DNA from: an uncultured Rikenellaceae bacterium
Lineage (GTDB): Bacteria > Bacteroidota > Bacteroidia > Bacteroidales > Rikenellaceae
DNA length: 6,128 bases
Assembly: GCA_947054185.1 (NCBI GenBank)
Contig: CAMRVW010000119.1
Location: forward strand, 1-6,128
Direction of reading: 5' to 3'
A model generated the notes under the pieces. It saw only the letters and a program-made list of their open reading frames with translations. It did no database searches and was not told the DNA's origin. This document shows, in pieces, positions 1 through 5,898 of this stretch; positions within the stretch are counted from its first letter, which is position 1; each line of letters starts with the position of its first letter. A program made the position numbers and the translations under genes.

Positions 1-448
1 AGGGCCAAGGCGTGGGATAATGGGCGGCGAGGGGGTGATTAGGCTGGTGGTGAGGCCTTGGAATGCTCTGCGGGATGCGGCCCTCCGTTGGCCGAGGCTC
101 CGGGCCACTCGGGCTTGCGTGCCTCAGCCCGGCACAAGGAAGAGGCTTACGGCATACTTCGTAATGCCGGGTATAAGGAAGAGTGTGCGGTTTCGTTACA
201 CTCAGACCGCGCCATGCCGAAGCGGAAAGCCATTCTTCACGCAGCCTGCCGAGACGGTAAATTACAGAATATGATACTATGTCAAGAGTAAGATGTGGTG
301 CAAGTGTTGTCAGACTGCTATTTATATTTTCCCGCACTGCCCCACTTTTGTTTGCTGCATTGTTTTCGCATCCTTTTTCGCGAGCGGCATGGCCCGTGTT
401 TTGACATACTTTAGGCACAAAACCCAGGGCCGAAAACAGATATGCCAT
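1..448 (-). CDS. Possible partial hypothetical ORF, runs off left edge
   Basis: A minus-strand frame is open from an ATG at 448-446 to the left edge, at least 149 codons with no stop seen. It begins MAYLFSALGFVPKVCQNTGH and ends in a Pro/His/Arg-rich stretch (from about residue 110) that looks unlike a folded domain. I recognise no domain, signal peptide or membrane segment. Like the neighbouring genes it has no TTA or CTA codons and a single TCA, which mildly favours coding. Against it: there is no ribosome-binding site, the start lies inside an inverted-repeat arm, the frame is open even upstream of the ATG back to the lolA stop, and the opposite strand is also mostly open here. It could instead be a conserved non-coding or mobile-element sequence. 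Other starts are possible; the call is weak. Confidence 0.27.
   Translation of the reverse strand, partial: MAYLFSALGFVPKVCQNTGHAAREKGCENNAANKSGAVRENINSSLTTLAPHLTLDIVSYSVIYRLGRLREEWLSASAWRGLSVTKPHTLPYTRHYEVCRKPLPCAGLRHASPSGPEPRPTEGRIPQSIPRPHHQPNHPLAAHYPTPWP
150..169. repeat. Small hairpin with flanking direct repeat
   Basis: CGGCAT (150-155) and ATGCCG (164-169) are perfect complements, and AC/GT can extend the stem inward, leaving one bulged A and a TTC loop. On both sides lies a similar stretch, CCGG followed by AAGGAAGAG (129-144 and 167-183), offset by 38-39 bases. The function is unknown; it may be part of a structured RNA or only a chance hairpin. Confidence 0.4.
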
Positions 449-492
449 AAATGTGTAAGACGCATGTCGAAACACATTTATGGCATATCTGT
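436..492. repeat. Perfect 21-bp inverted repeat, 15-base loop
   Basis: The arms 436-456 (ACAGATATGCCATAAATGTG plus T) and 472-492 are exact reverse complements. The 15-base loop (457-471) contains a further GAC-gcat-GTC mini-stem. The element lies 125 bases downstream of the lolA stop. Read on the minus strand the hairpin is followed by TTTT and then CGG, so it could act as a transcription terminator for the ftsK-lolA side. On the plus strand only ACTTTATCC follows. The stem is AT-rich and unusually long and perfect for a simple terminator, so the end of a mobile element or a regulatory RNA hairpin is an alternative. The structure is certain; the role is inferred. Confidence 0.85.
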
Positions 493-529
493 ACTTTATC
501 CTTAGTTTGTACTCAATATATCTCAAATC

Positions 530-567
530 GGGGTCTGAGACCCCTCCCCCGGAAGGGCCGCCGGAGG
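530..567 (-). terminator. GC-rich palindromes, possible terminator after lolA
   Basis: Two adjoining palindromes lie 50-87 bases beyond the lolA stop. GGGGTC-TGA-GACCCC occupies 530-544. Overlapping it by two bases, CCTCC (543-547) pairs with GGAGG (563-567) around an inner CCC-GGAA-GGG hairpin (548-557). On the minus strand, the direction of lolA transcription, the last hairpin is followed by GATTTGAG, which is only a poor U-tract. Terminator function is therefore tentative, and the 21-bp inverted repeat further downstream is a competing candidate. Confidence 0.33.
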
Positions 568-605
568 CAGTTCCCGCAAAATAACGGCAGTTCCCGCAAA
601 AACGA
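566..605. repeat. 20-bp tandem repeat, two copies
   Basis: GGCAGTTCCCGCAAAA occurs at 566-581 and again at 586-601, each followed by four variable bases, giving a 20-bp period. A third, degenerate copy (CAG, then CCCGCAA) may follow at 606-615. The array ends just beside the lolA stop codon. Read on the minus strand each unit is TTTTGCGGGAACTGCC. The role is unknown; it may be a 3'-end intergenic repeat of this lineage. Confidence 0.8.
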
Positions 606-616
606 CAGCCCGCAAT

Positions 617-1171
617 TCACCTGAAGTCGATGATCTCGACACCGGGATAGTTAGCAGAGTTGAAGTTGACGTCGGGCAAATCGGTGTTGCCGGGCACACC
701 GACCTCTATTATGTGACTGTCGGCTCCCTGACCGAACTTCAATGCGACCACACGACCGCCGAATATGTAAATGACAGCCTCAAGCCGGTCGACGCCGACA
801 GCGCGACACATCTTGCCTCCAATATTGTGAGAGCCTAACTCTTGATACGAGGCCGACTCGCTGTAACTGAATATGTCGACAGGTGAGAAAACGGCCGATG
901 TGTCGACAGCATCTATCATGACCTCGTTATTGGCGGGGATGTACGTATATTTGGCCGACTCGTCACCAAATACGAGAGCGTCACCGCCGGCAACGCGATA
1001 ACGCTGCCCTTTGACGGTTATATTGCCTTTTACCGTGCCGTCGAGTATGAAGTCGACGGTAAAACCGCGATCGGGATCAAACGGTTTCAAAGCCTGACAC
1101 ACGGTCACGTCACTCTGAGCAAACACAGAGGCCGACACCAACAAACACAACGACAATAATATATACCTCAT
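617..1171 (-). CDS. lolA: LolA-like outer-membrane lipoprotein carrier protein
   Basis: Encodes 184 residues. Residues 1-18 form a typical signal peptide (MRYILLSLCLLVSASVFA), with likely cleavage before Q19; Cys9 is not in a lipobox, so the mature protein should be soluble in the periplasm. The rest is rich in beta-strand patterns (FTVDFILDGTVKGNITVKGQ at about 37-56; YTYIPANNEVMI at about 75-86) like the half-barrel of Bacteroidetes LolA-like proteins, in which a DGT..G.I..KG segment is followed by Y.P..NEV. LolA carries lipoproteins from the inner membrane LolCDE complex towards the outer membrane; whether this protein does exactly that is inferred. Length is slightly short compared with E. 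coli LolA. The ATG is preceded by an A-rich stretch and no clear Shine-Dalgarno. It lies 245 bp after ftsK on the same strand, the usual Bacteroidales order to my knowledge, and may also have its own promoter. Confidence 0.78.
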   Translation of the reverse strand: MRYILLSLCLLVSASVFAQSDVTVCQALKPFDPDRGFTVDFILDGTVKGNITVKGQRYRVAGGDALVFGDESAKYTYIPANNEVMIDAVDTSAVFSPVDIFSYSESASYQELGSHNIGGKMCRAVGVDRLEAVIYIFGGRVVALKFGQGADSHIIEVGVPGNTDLPDVNFNSANYPGVEIIDFR

Positions 1172-1206
1172 ACCTTTTAATTTTTCGTTAACAAATGCGC
1201 CCTCAT

Positions 1207-1239
1207 CAAAATAAGAGAGACATCACCCCTTGTAACAAA
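1207..1239 (-). promoter_or_regulatory. Candidate promoter of lolA-like gene
   Basis: On the minus strand TTTG (1239-1236) is followed after 21 bases by TTATTTTG (1214-1207), one mismatch from the Bacteroidetes -7 consensus TAnnTTTG. The distance to the lolA ATG leaves a leader of about 25-30 bases. The rest of the ftsK-lolA gap (1172-1416) has no reading frame worth calling and no clear terminator; it contains C/A-rich runs around 1312-1328 (G6 and T5 on the coding strand). Independent transcription of lolA is plausible but unproven. Confidence 0.38.
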
Positions 1240-1416
1240 AATTGCGCCATAAAAACAAGTGACTCCCCAAAACCAATAGCACGAAACCACTAAAGAGATA
1301 TGCTTAAAAACACCCCGCCCCCCAAAAACCGACTCGAAAGCCATGCCTCAAAACCAGCACATGCCAAACCGCTTATCGACCGGGGACCGCACACTCCTTG
1401 CAAAAGGCACACTGCT

Positions 1417-4400
1417 CTATTCCATCTCGTTATTGCCTCTGTCGAGCTCATATAACAACACCTCCAACGATGCGATGTCGCCTATAAGCACCGTGCGGGG
1501 CTTGCTGCCGTTCTGCTTGCCGACAATGCCCGCCCTCTCGAGCTGATCCATTATGCGGCCTGCACGGTTGAAGCCTATGGAGAAGTTGCGCTGTATGGTC
1601 GAGGCCGAACCCTGCTGATTGGTTACCACATAACGGGCCACCTCGTCGAAGAGGCCGTCACGACGCGATGTGGTAACGCCGGCAGACTCCGAGTCACCCT
1701 CTTTCTCTTCGGGCTGATACTCGGGAAGCTCGTAAGCGTCGGGATAACCCTGCTGCGCCCCGATATACTCGGTTATCTTCTCCACCTCTGGGGTGTCTAT
1801 GAAGGCACATTGCACACGGGTGGTCTCGTTACCCGTCGACACCAGCATATCGCCGCGACCTATCAGCTGGTTGGCCCCCGGCTGGTCGAGGATGGTGCGC
1901 GAGTCTATCATGCTCGACACGCGAAAGGCGATGCGGGCGGGGAAGTTGGCCTTTATGACACCCGTTATGATGTTGGTGGTGGGACGCTGTGTGGCTATCA
2001 CAAGGTGTATGCCCACGGCACGGGCCAACTGGGCAAGACGTGCTATGGGGGTCTCTATCTCACGTCCCGCCGTCATTATAAGGTCGGCAAACTCGTCTAT
2101 TATAACCACGAAATAGGGCATGAAACGGTGCCCCTTGTTGGGATTGAGACGACGCTCGGTAAACTTCTCGTTATACTCCTTGATGTTTCGCACCTTGGCC
2201 TTTTTGAGCAGGTCGTAACGGGTGTCCATCTCCATGCAAAGCGAGTTGAGCGTATATACAACCTTCTGTGTGTCGGTGATGATGGCCTCCTCCTCTTCGG
2301 GCATCTTGGCAAGGAAATGCTTCTCGAGGTTGGAGTAAAGCGTAAGCTCGACCTTCTTGGGGTCGACAAGCACGAACTTAAGCTCGGCGGGGTGCTTCTT
2401 GTAAAGGAGCGATGTTATTATAGCGTTGAGACCCACCGACTTACCCTGACCCGTGGCACCGGCCACAAGCATGTGGGGCATCTTGGCAAGGTCTATGACG
2501 AAATCTTCGTTCTGTATGGTGCGCCCCAATACCACAGGCAAATCGTAACCGCACTCCTGGAACTTGCTCGACTTAAGCACCGAATACATGCTCACCACCT
2601 CTTTGTCTTTGTTGGGCACCTCTATGCCTATGGTGCCTTTGCCCGGAATGGGCGCTATGATGCGTATGCCGAGTGCCGAGAGACTCAGGGCAATGTCGTC
2701 TTCGAGGTTTTTTATCTTGGATATGCGCACACCGGGGGCCGGCACTATCTCGTAAAGGGTCACCGTCGGACCTATCGTGGCCTTTATCTTGTCTATCTTG
2801 ATGGAGAAGTTTTCAAGCGTCCGTACGATGCTGTTCTTGTTTTCATATATCTCCTCTTCGGTCACGGTCACAGGACGGGTGTGGTTGTCGAGCAACTCTA
2901 TGGGCGGCAGCTTGTAACGGCTGAGCTCGCGCGTGGGATCATATACCGACACGTCTATATCGTCGTCGTCCATCTCGTCGGGCGTGTTGGTGGTTATCAC
3001 AAGGCCGTCGTCGGCCATATCGTCGCCCGTATCATCAGAGGCGCCCGTGGTCGGGGCGAGAGAGGTACCGGCGGTCGAGGCGAGCTCAAAGCCCGAGTCG
3101 CTGTCGTAACTGCCCACATAGAGAGGCTCGGCCGTCCCCTGCGGCTTCTCTATCACCAACTCGACCTCTGAGCCGACACCGTTTGGCACGTCACCCGACG
3201 AGGCCTCGTAAGAGCCTCCAAGGGGTATGTCGTAAGCGGCACCGATACCACCGTCTGTGACCTCGAAGCCATCGTCAGAGGTGTTGTCGTCGATGCCTGA
3301 CAACGAGCCGTGCACCTTGTCGTCATAAGCCACGAACTCCGAAGGCTCGCTCTGGTCTATTATGAAAAACTCCTCATCGTCAGAGGGTTCATTCCTGGCA
3401 CCCGACACATCGACGGGCGATGCCACCACCGTTTTCTCGTTGGCAAGCGACAGAAGCTCGTCTATCTCATCGTCGCTCATGTCGTTGAGATTTTTGGAAG
3501 TGGCTATCAGCTTGCCGCTCTCGTCTATTATGGGGGCGGTGAACATTACCGCATTGTCGAGGTCGAAAGAGACCCCGTATTCGTCGCGCACCTTGCCGGC
3601 AGTGCGTCTGCGCGGCAAATCACGATGCTCTATGTTGCCGAAAGCCAGCGGATCGATACGCTCTGAAAGGGGCTGGGGATGGAACTCGGGCTTGACGAAG
3701 ACCCCGAGCGACGAGGTGACGACACTGTCGCCCGGCGTATGGCTCTCTGCCTGAGGCTCGGTGCCGATGTCGACGGGCTTGTCGGCAACCTCTTCACGCG
3801 CTTTGGTTTCAGGACGGCTGTCGGCAGGTTGCGCATCTGTTGCAGGCTCGGGTTGTGCTGCCACAGGTGTCGGTACCACGGGAGAAGATGCCGCAGCCTG
3901 CGCCGGCTGTGACGACACAGGTGTCGGCTGCGGCACGTTCTGAGGCTGCTTGGCCGCCATGGGGCGAGGCTTGGAGGGACGGTTGAGACGCGATTTTACA
4001 AGGTCTATGGTCATGGCCACCGTGGCGGCAAGCGAAGAGGTGACCACATTGATGAACACTATGGTGTAACGGGTGGTGTAAACCAACCATAACAGCAGCA
4101 GCATCAATAATATGATGTCGGCACCCAGCCCGCCGAAGATGGTATCCATCCACCCCGCCGTATAATATCCGAACCCGCCGCCGAGGCTGCTGCCGAATAT
4201 GCCGTTGAGCTCGGGCCAGAAGTGGGCTGCAAATATAGAGCCTATCACGGTGAGCATCAGCAACGACACTATGCCCTTACGCATGCGGCGCACCTTTATC
4301 TTGAACATTACCAGCGACACCATCATGACCATAACAGGCAGGCATACGCCGAAAATGCCGAACCACCGTCCCACGAACAGGTGACCGATGACCACACCGA

Positions 4401-4806
4401 AGCGTCCCATAAGGTTGCGCGCCTCGAACGGGTCGAGCACGAAGAACGACTCTGTGTCTATGGACTGGTCTTCTTTCCATGTGAGAAAATAGGATATGAC
4501 CGCCACCAACATGAACACCGACAGGAAAAACAACATCATGGACAACACATACATAGCCGTGTTCTCGCCCCCCTTGCCGGCAGACTTGGGACGCCCGGAC
4601 TGTTGTGTCGCGCGACCCTTGACCGACGGGCGCGCACCTGCGGCTGACGGACGGGCGGCCGACGAACGCGCACCTGCGACCGTCGAGCGTGTGCCCGTGG
4701 CGGTGGTGCGTCTCTTGGCGGCAGTCGACATGGTCGCCCCGTCGTCGAACGGCGAGTCTGCCCTCTTTCTAATCACTCCTTTGCCTCCGTTGTCTTTACG
4801 TGTCAT
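1417..4806 (-). CDS. ftsK: DNA translocase FtsK (FtsK/SpoIIIE family)
   Basis: Encodes 1129 residues. This septal, membrane-anchored ATPase pumps chromosomal DNA during division and activates XerCD at dif. A basic Ala/Arg/Ser-rich tail (1-83) precedes about four membrane segments (roughly 84-109, 147-168, 178-196, 228-268). A Pro/Ala/Gln-rich then strongly acidic linker follows (about 275-625). The motor starts near 630 (YKLPPIELLD): Walker A GATGQGKS at 783-790 and Walker B VVIIDEFADL at 900-909, with D904/E905. The ATQRPTTNIITG segment (938-949) is typical of the family. The C-terminal winged-helix gamma domain (about 1049-1115, DGLFDEVARYV to the RAGIVG region) reads DNA polarity sequences. 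The linker makes it longer than the roughly 800-850 residues I expect in Bacteroides. The chosen ATG overlaps the end of a doubtful upstream frame; Met26 (4731) is an alternative start. No clear promoter is seen before it, so cotranscription with murI is likely. Confidence 0.97.
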   Translation of the reverse strand: MTRKDNGGKGVIRKRADSPFDDGATMSTAAKRRTTATGTRSTVAGARSSAARPSAAGARPSVKGRATQQSGRPKSAGKGGENTAMYVLSMMLFFLSVFMLVAVISYFLTWKEDQSIDTESFFVLDPFEARNLMGRFGVVIGHLFVGRWFGIFGVCLPVMVMMVSLVMFKIKVRRMRKGIVSLLMLTVIGSIFAAHFWPELNGIFGSSLGGGFGYYTAGWMDTIFGGLGADIILLMLLLLWLVYTTRYTIVFINVVTSSLAATVAMTIDLVKSRLNRPSKPRPMAAKQPQNVPQPTPVSSQPAQAAASSPVVPTPVAAQPEPATDAQPADSRPETKAREEVADKPVDIGTEPQAESHTPGDSVVTSSLGVFVKPEFHPQPLSERIDPLAFGNIEHRDLPRRRTAGKVRDEYGVSFDLDNAVMFTAPIIDESGKLIATSKNLNDMSDDEIDELLSLANEKTVVASPVDVSGARNEPSDDEEFFIIDQSEPSEFVAYDDKVHGSLSGIDDNTSDDGFEVTDGGIGAAYDIPLGGSYEASSGDVPNGVGSEVELVIEKPQGTAEPLYVGSYDSDSGFELASTAGTSLAPTTGASDDTGDDMADDGLVITTNTPDEMDDDDIDVSVYDPTRELSRYKLPPIELLDNHTRPVTVTEEEIYENKNSIVRTLENFSIKIDKIKATIGPTVTLYEIVPAPGVRISKIKNLEDDIALSLSALGIRIIAPIPGKGTIGIEVPNKDKEVVSMYSVLKSSKFQECGYDLPVVLGRTIQNEDFVIDLAKMPHMLVAGATGQGKSVGLNAIITSLLYKKHPAELKFVLVDPKKVELTLYSNLEKHFLAKMPEEEEAIITDTQKVVYTLNSLCMEMDTRYDLLKKAKVRNIKEYNEKFTERRLNPNKGHRFMPYFVVIIDEFADLIMTAGREIETPIARLAQLARAVGIHLVIATQRPTTNIITGVIKANFPARIAFRVSSMIDSRTILDQPGANQLIGRGDMLVSTGNETTRVQCAFIDTPEVEKITEYIGAQQGYPDAYELPEYQPEEKEGDSESAGVTTSRRDGLFDEVARYVVTNQQGSASTIQRNFSIGFNRAGRIMDQLERAGIVGKQNGSKPRTVLIGDIASLEVLLYELDRGNNEME

Positions 4807-4981
4807 CTAAATCTCTCTTTCTGTCTTCGTTGGTGAAAAAGTATCTGTTTCTAAAAACCTCAGCGTCTAATGTGTGAGCCGTACTCCCCTGCTCCGCCGA
4901 CGGCTCCATATCTATAGTTTTGCCCCTGTACCGCTCTTTAAGGGCGCCCGTTACACAATGCGTTTTGGCGCAATATGTCAC
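4796..4981 (-). CDS. Doubtful 61-codon ORF between murI and ftsK
   Basis: A frame with a GTG start at 4981-4979 overlaps the murI TGA by four bases (GTGA), and its TAA lies 11 bases inside ftsK. This end-to-end overlap would suit translational coupling. The product (61 residues, starting MTYCAKTHCVTGALKERYRG, ending in a charged RKRDLDDT tail) matches nothing I recognise and has no membrane segment. Its last third uses several AGA and TTA codons, less like its neighbours. Most likely it is a chance open frame in the 171-bp murI-ftsK gap, in which I find no other convincing element; a TACTTTTT at about 4833-4840 lacks a proper -33 partner. Confidence 0.14.
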   Translation of the reverse strand: MTYCAKTHCVTGALKERYRGKTIDMEPSAEQGSTAHTLDAEVFRNRYFFTNEDRKRDLDDT

Positions 4982-5754
4982 CTGGCATTCATATATTCTT
5001 TCAACTTTGCCTCCAGGCGCCTGTCATAGCCATCGCCACCGCTCGATTCAAAGATATGGCTTGCCTCAAAGGCGGTGTCGTTGAGCATGTCGACACTCTC
5101 AAGCAGGCTTCTGACCCTTCTGGCCACGGCGGGAGCAGGGTCTATCACCTCTGCCGCCCCACCCGCCGCCCGTTCGAACTGACGCCTGAGGAACGGATAG
5201 TGGGTGCATCCCAACACTATCTTGTCGGCACCGCGCCCCAACAGCTCGGCCACATAACGCTCCACAAGAGCATAGGCCTCGTCGGTGGACTCTCTGTCGC
5301 TCTCGACAATCTCGACCAACCCCTCGCCGGCAATGGATATGACATCGGCCTGCGACCACGTGCGACGCAGACGTGCCAGTGCAGCACCGTTGACAGTGCC
5401 ACGGGTGGCCACCACACCCACCGTGCCCGTGTGGGTGGAGAGCACGGCAGGCTTCACCGCCGGCTCCATGGCCACAAACTGCACGGGATAAGTGGCCCGC
5501 AGATAGTCTATGGCTGCCACAGAGGCCGTGTTACAGGCAATGACGACGATCTTGGCACCCTGACCCATGAACCGCTCGACCGCCTCGGCCACAAAGCGGC
5601 GCACCTCCCCGGCAGGCCGTCCTCCATAAGGACAACGCCCGCTGTCGGCATAATAGATGGTGTTTTCATGCGGCAAAAGAGCGATTATCTCGCTGAGGAC
5701 GGTAAGACCGCCCATACCCGAATCGAAAACGGCAATAGGTGATGACTTATCCAT
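4978..5754 (-). CDS. murI: Glutamate racemase MurI
   Basis: A cofactor-independent cytoplasmic enzyme that interconverts L- and D-glutamate and supplies D-Glu for MurD in peptidoglycan synthesis. From the ATG at 5754 the product has 258 residues, close to the family's usual 260-270. The substrate loop FDSGMGGL is at 10-17 (Asp11, Ser12) and YYADSGRCPYGG at 34-45. The two catalytic cysteines are Cys74 in ACNTAS and Cys183 in GCTHYP, with His185 beside the second. All expected active-site motifs are present. A GTG nine bases upstream (5763) would add three residues, but the ATG is preferred because it places FDSGMGG at the usual distance from the start and has GCGAGAA just before it. ftsK follows 171 bp downstream on the same strand. 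A strong promoter-like site lies about 113 bases upstream, inside the repeat array. Confidence 0.97.
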   Translation of the reverse strand: MDKSSPIAVFDSGMGGLTVLSEIIALLPHENTIYYADSGRCPYGGRPAGEVRRFVAEAVERFMGQGAKIVVIACNTASVAAIDYLRATYPVQFVAMEPAVKPAVLSTHTGTVGVVATRGTVNGAALARLRRTWSQADVISIAGEGLVEIVESDRESTDEAYALVERYVAELLGRGADKIVLGCTHYPFLRRQFERAAGGAAEVIDPAPAVARRVRSLLESVDMLNDTAFEASHIFESSGGDGYDRRLEAKLKEYMNAR

Positions 5755-5760
5755 TTCTCG

Positions 5761-5827
5761 CACGGCTTTTCACTCCGACACCAAAACCCATACCCTCACG
5801 GCTCCGCGTCGGCACGACCACACGGCT
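5761..5827. repeat. Three copies of CACGGCT in murI leader
   Basis: The heptamer CACGGCT (AGCCGTG on the murI strand) occurs at 5761-5767, 5797-5803 and 5821-5827, spaced 36 and 24 bases, all in the same orientation. All lie between the predicted murI promoter and its start codon, the last copy ending seven bases before the ATG. They could be binding sites or alternative pairing partners, or chance. I see no known riboswitch in this leader. Confidence 0.5.
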
Positions 5828-5866
5828 TGACCCCAAACCTGCAGCCCGTTTTTTCAAAAATCGGAA

Positions 5867-5898
5867 CAAAGATACGAATAAGCCGAGAGGCAAGCAAA
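5867..5898 (-). promoter_or_regulatory. Bacteroidetes-type promoter for murI
   Basis: On the minus strand TTTG (5898-5895) is followed after exactly 20 bases by TATCTTTG (5874-5867). This matches the published Bacteroides -33 (TTTG) and -7 (TAnnTTTG) boxes without mismatch. Transcription would start near 5860 and give a leader of roughly 105 bases to the murI ATG. The site lies almost wholly within the first repeat unit; only the last G of the -7 box comes from unique sequence (C at 5867). The other repeat units have TATCTTTA instead. Confidence 0.62.

Noticed and set aside
436..492. Invertible promoter (phase-variation inverton)
   Set aside because: The inverted repeats are only 15 bases apart, too short to hold a promoter that could flip, and no recombinase gene is present.
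20..505. Plus-strand frames at 20-274, 58-291 and 293-505
   Set aside because: They overlap each other and the opposite open frame, lack recognisable domains and ribosome-binding sites, and have unusual Cys/Arg-rich compositions. I found no support for calling any of them a gene.
1..619. Stop-codon readthrough or selenocysteine at the lolA TGA
   Set aside because: The LolA-like fold is complete at the TGA and the following 20-bp tandem repeat and palindromes look non-coding; no recoding hairpin can be supported.
1129..1171. Lipoprotein signal in the LolA-like protein
   Set aside because: Cys9 lies within the hydrophobic core and is preceded by Leu, not by a lipobox; VFA-Q is a standard signal peptidase I site.
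1260..1330. G-quadruplex in the ftsK-lolA gap
   Set aside because: Only two adjoining long G-runs (G6 and G4 on the minus strand) are present; the next run is too far away.
1810..3171. 453-codon plus-strand open frame opposite ftsK
   Set aside because: It is in the same codon register as ftsK on the other strand and stays open because ftsK avoids TTA, CTA and TCA codons. The translation is His/Arg/Gly-rich without any domain.
4975..5742. 255-codon plus-strand open frame opposite murI
   Set aside because: MurI on the minus strand has all active-site motifs; the plus-strand frame is its shadow.
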